NCBI GenBank assembly: GCA_937883785.1
Contig: CALGDE010000108.1
Coordinates: 1-33,184 of the forward strand
DNA: 33,184 bases
Reading direction: 5' to 3'
From: an uncultured cyanobacterium
Lineage (GTDB): Bacteria; Cyanobacteriota; Cyanobacteriia; CACIAM-69d
The position numbers and the translations under genes are program-made. Below the pieces are notes generated by a model. That model saw only the letters and a program-made list of their open reading frames with translations, was not told the origin of the DNA and searched no databases. This document shows, piece by piece, positions 32,765 through 33,184 of the stretch (positions are counted from its first letter, which is position 1; the number at the start of each line of letters is the position of its first letter).

Positions 32765-33184
32765 ATTGATGAGTTAGCAACGTAACCAGCAACTTACTAG
32801 TTGCCTAGAACGCCAACAACCTCCCTCAGCGTCCCTCGATGTTGCCTGGATAAACTGCTTGGATAAACCCAATACTCCGCCGTAAACTCCACCAATAACG
32901 GCATACTGAAGATGCGCATCTAAAATTTGATTGTTGCTTGTTCGTCGATGGCTTTTATCTTCTGAACGCGGCACGCCTATGCCCATTTACTTGGATTGAT
33001 TGAGATACATTTACTAAAGTCTCTTAAGCCCATCATCAGACGATCCAAATATGTCCAAATACGCTAAGCCACTGCCCCGTGTCCGTGATCGCTAATGGTC
33101 CGTACCAGCTAGCATTCAACCAGGTGCAATCCTTAGAGGACGTCTGAAAAGTCTAATTTATGACGCCAGCCGCTTGAGTAAGAG
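32765..33184. other. Right-end region without a supported gene
   Basis: No gene, RNA or IS recognised. A 70-codon minus-strand frame (32774-32986) contains VIGGVYGGVLGLSKQFIQ but no family I know; it may be a chance frame or a gene remnant. The window ends before any downstream gene. Confidence 0.4.

Noticed and set aside
32774-32986. 70-codon minus-strand frame near the right end
   Set aside because: No recognisable family, no ribosome binding site that I can see; kept only as possible remnant.

Overview
The window is cyanobacterial chromosome. The palindrome GCGATCGC (HIP1) recurs throughout, and the gene set is typical of cyanobacteria: DUF3110, CYP110-like P450s, an AMIN-domain TonB receptor, a monocistronic groEL behind a CIRCE operator, and archaeal-style CoaBC. 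No rRNA, tRNA, CRISPR array or intact transposase was recognised. The genus cannot be fixed from sequence alone.

Layout. (1) 1-6600: an iron/siderophore uptake island with a PchR-like AraC regulator, an AMIN plus TonB-dependent receptor, and a lipoprotein siderophore-binding protein. It is flanked by two nearly identical half-size EamA transporters, and a MITE-like palindromic element lies before the second copy. (2) 6600-7400: an AT-rich patch with an MntP-type manganese exporter. (3) 7500-11060: two CYP110-like cytochrome P450 paralogues on the minus strand with a GNAT acetyltransferase between them. (4) 11299-14589: gatB and argJ on the plus strand, separated by an intergenic region with a promoter-to-terminator unit that looks like a small RNA. 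(5) 15437-19554, minus strand: queA, mreB, mreC and mreD (cell shape). (6) 19651-20612: a hypothetical protein and a YraN-family protein. (7) 20723-21752: a two-gene HEPN/MNT toxin-antitoxin module whose MNT antitoxin carries an N-terminal effector-associated domain (EAD1-like). This is the most unusual system here. (8) 21762-30526: a GT39-like membrane glycosyltransferase, coaBC, groEL, a coiled-coil membrane protein, a DUF3110 protein, hisH, a pyroglutamyl-peptidase-like protein and a GT4 glycosyltransferase. (9) 30539-32269: a fused Fe(III) ABC permease of the FbpB/FutB type, followed by about 0.9 kb with no convincing gene.

How the genes work together. The AraC regulator, receptor and binding protein form a ferric-siderophore import set. 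A 21-bp-period direct repeat in front of the receptor is a good candidate for the regulator's operator. The inner-membrane siderophore permease and ATPase are not in the window; the FutB-like permease at the right end belongs to a different (free ferric iron) system. mreBCD is a standard elongasome operon. In the HepT/MntA module the antitoxin should silence the RNase toxin by AMPylating its RX4HXY tyrosine. The added EAD1-like domain suggests that this silencing could be wired to an EAD-based conflict or signalling system elsewhere in the genome. That last step is inference.
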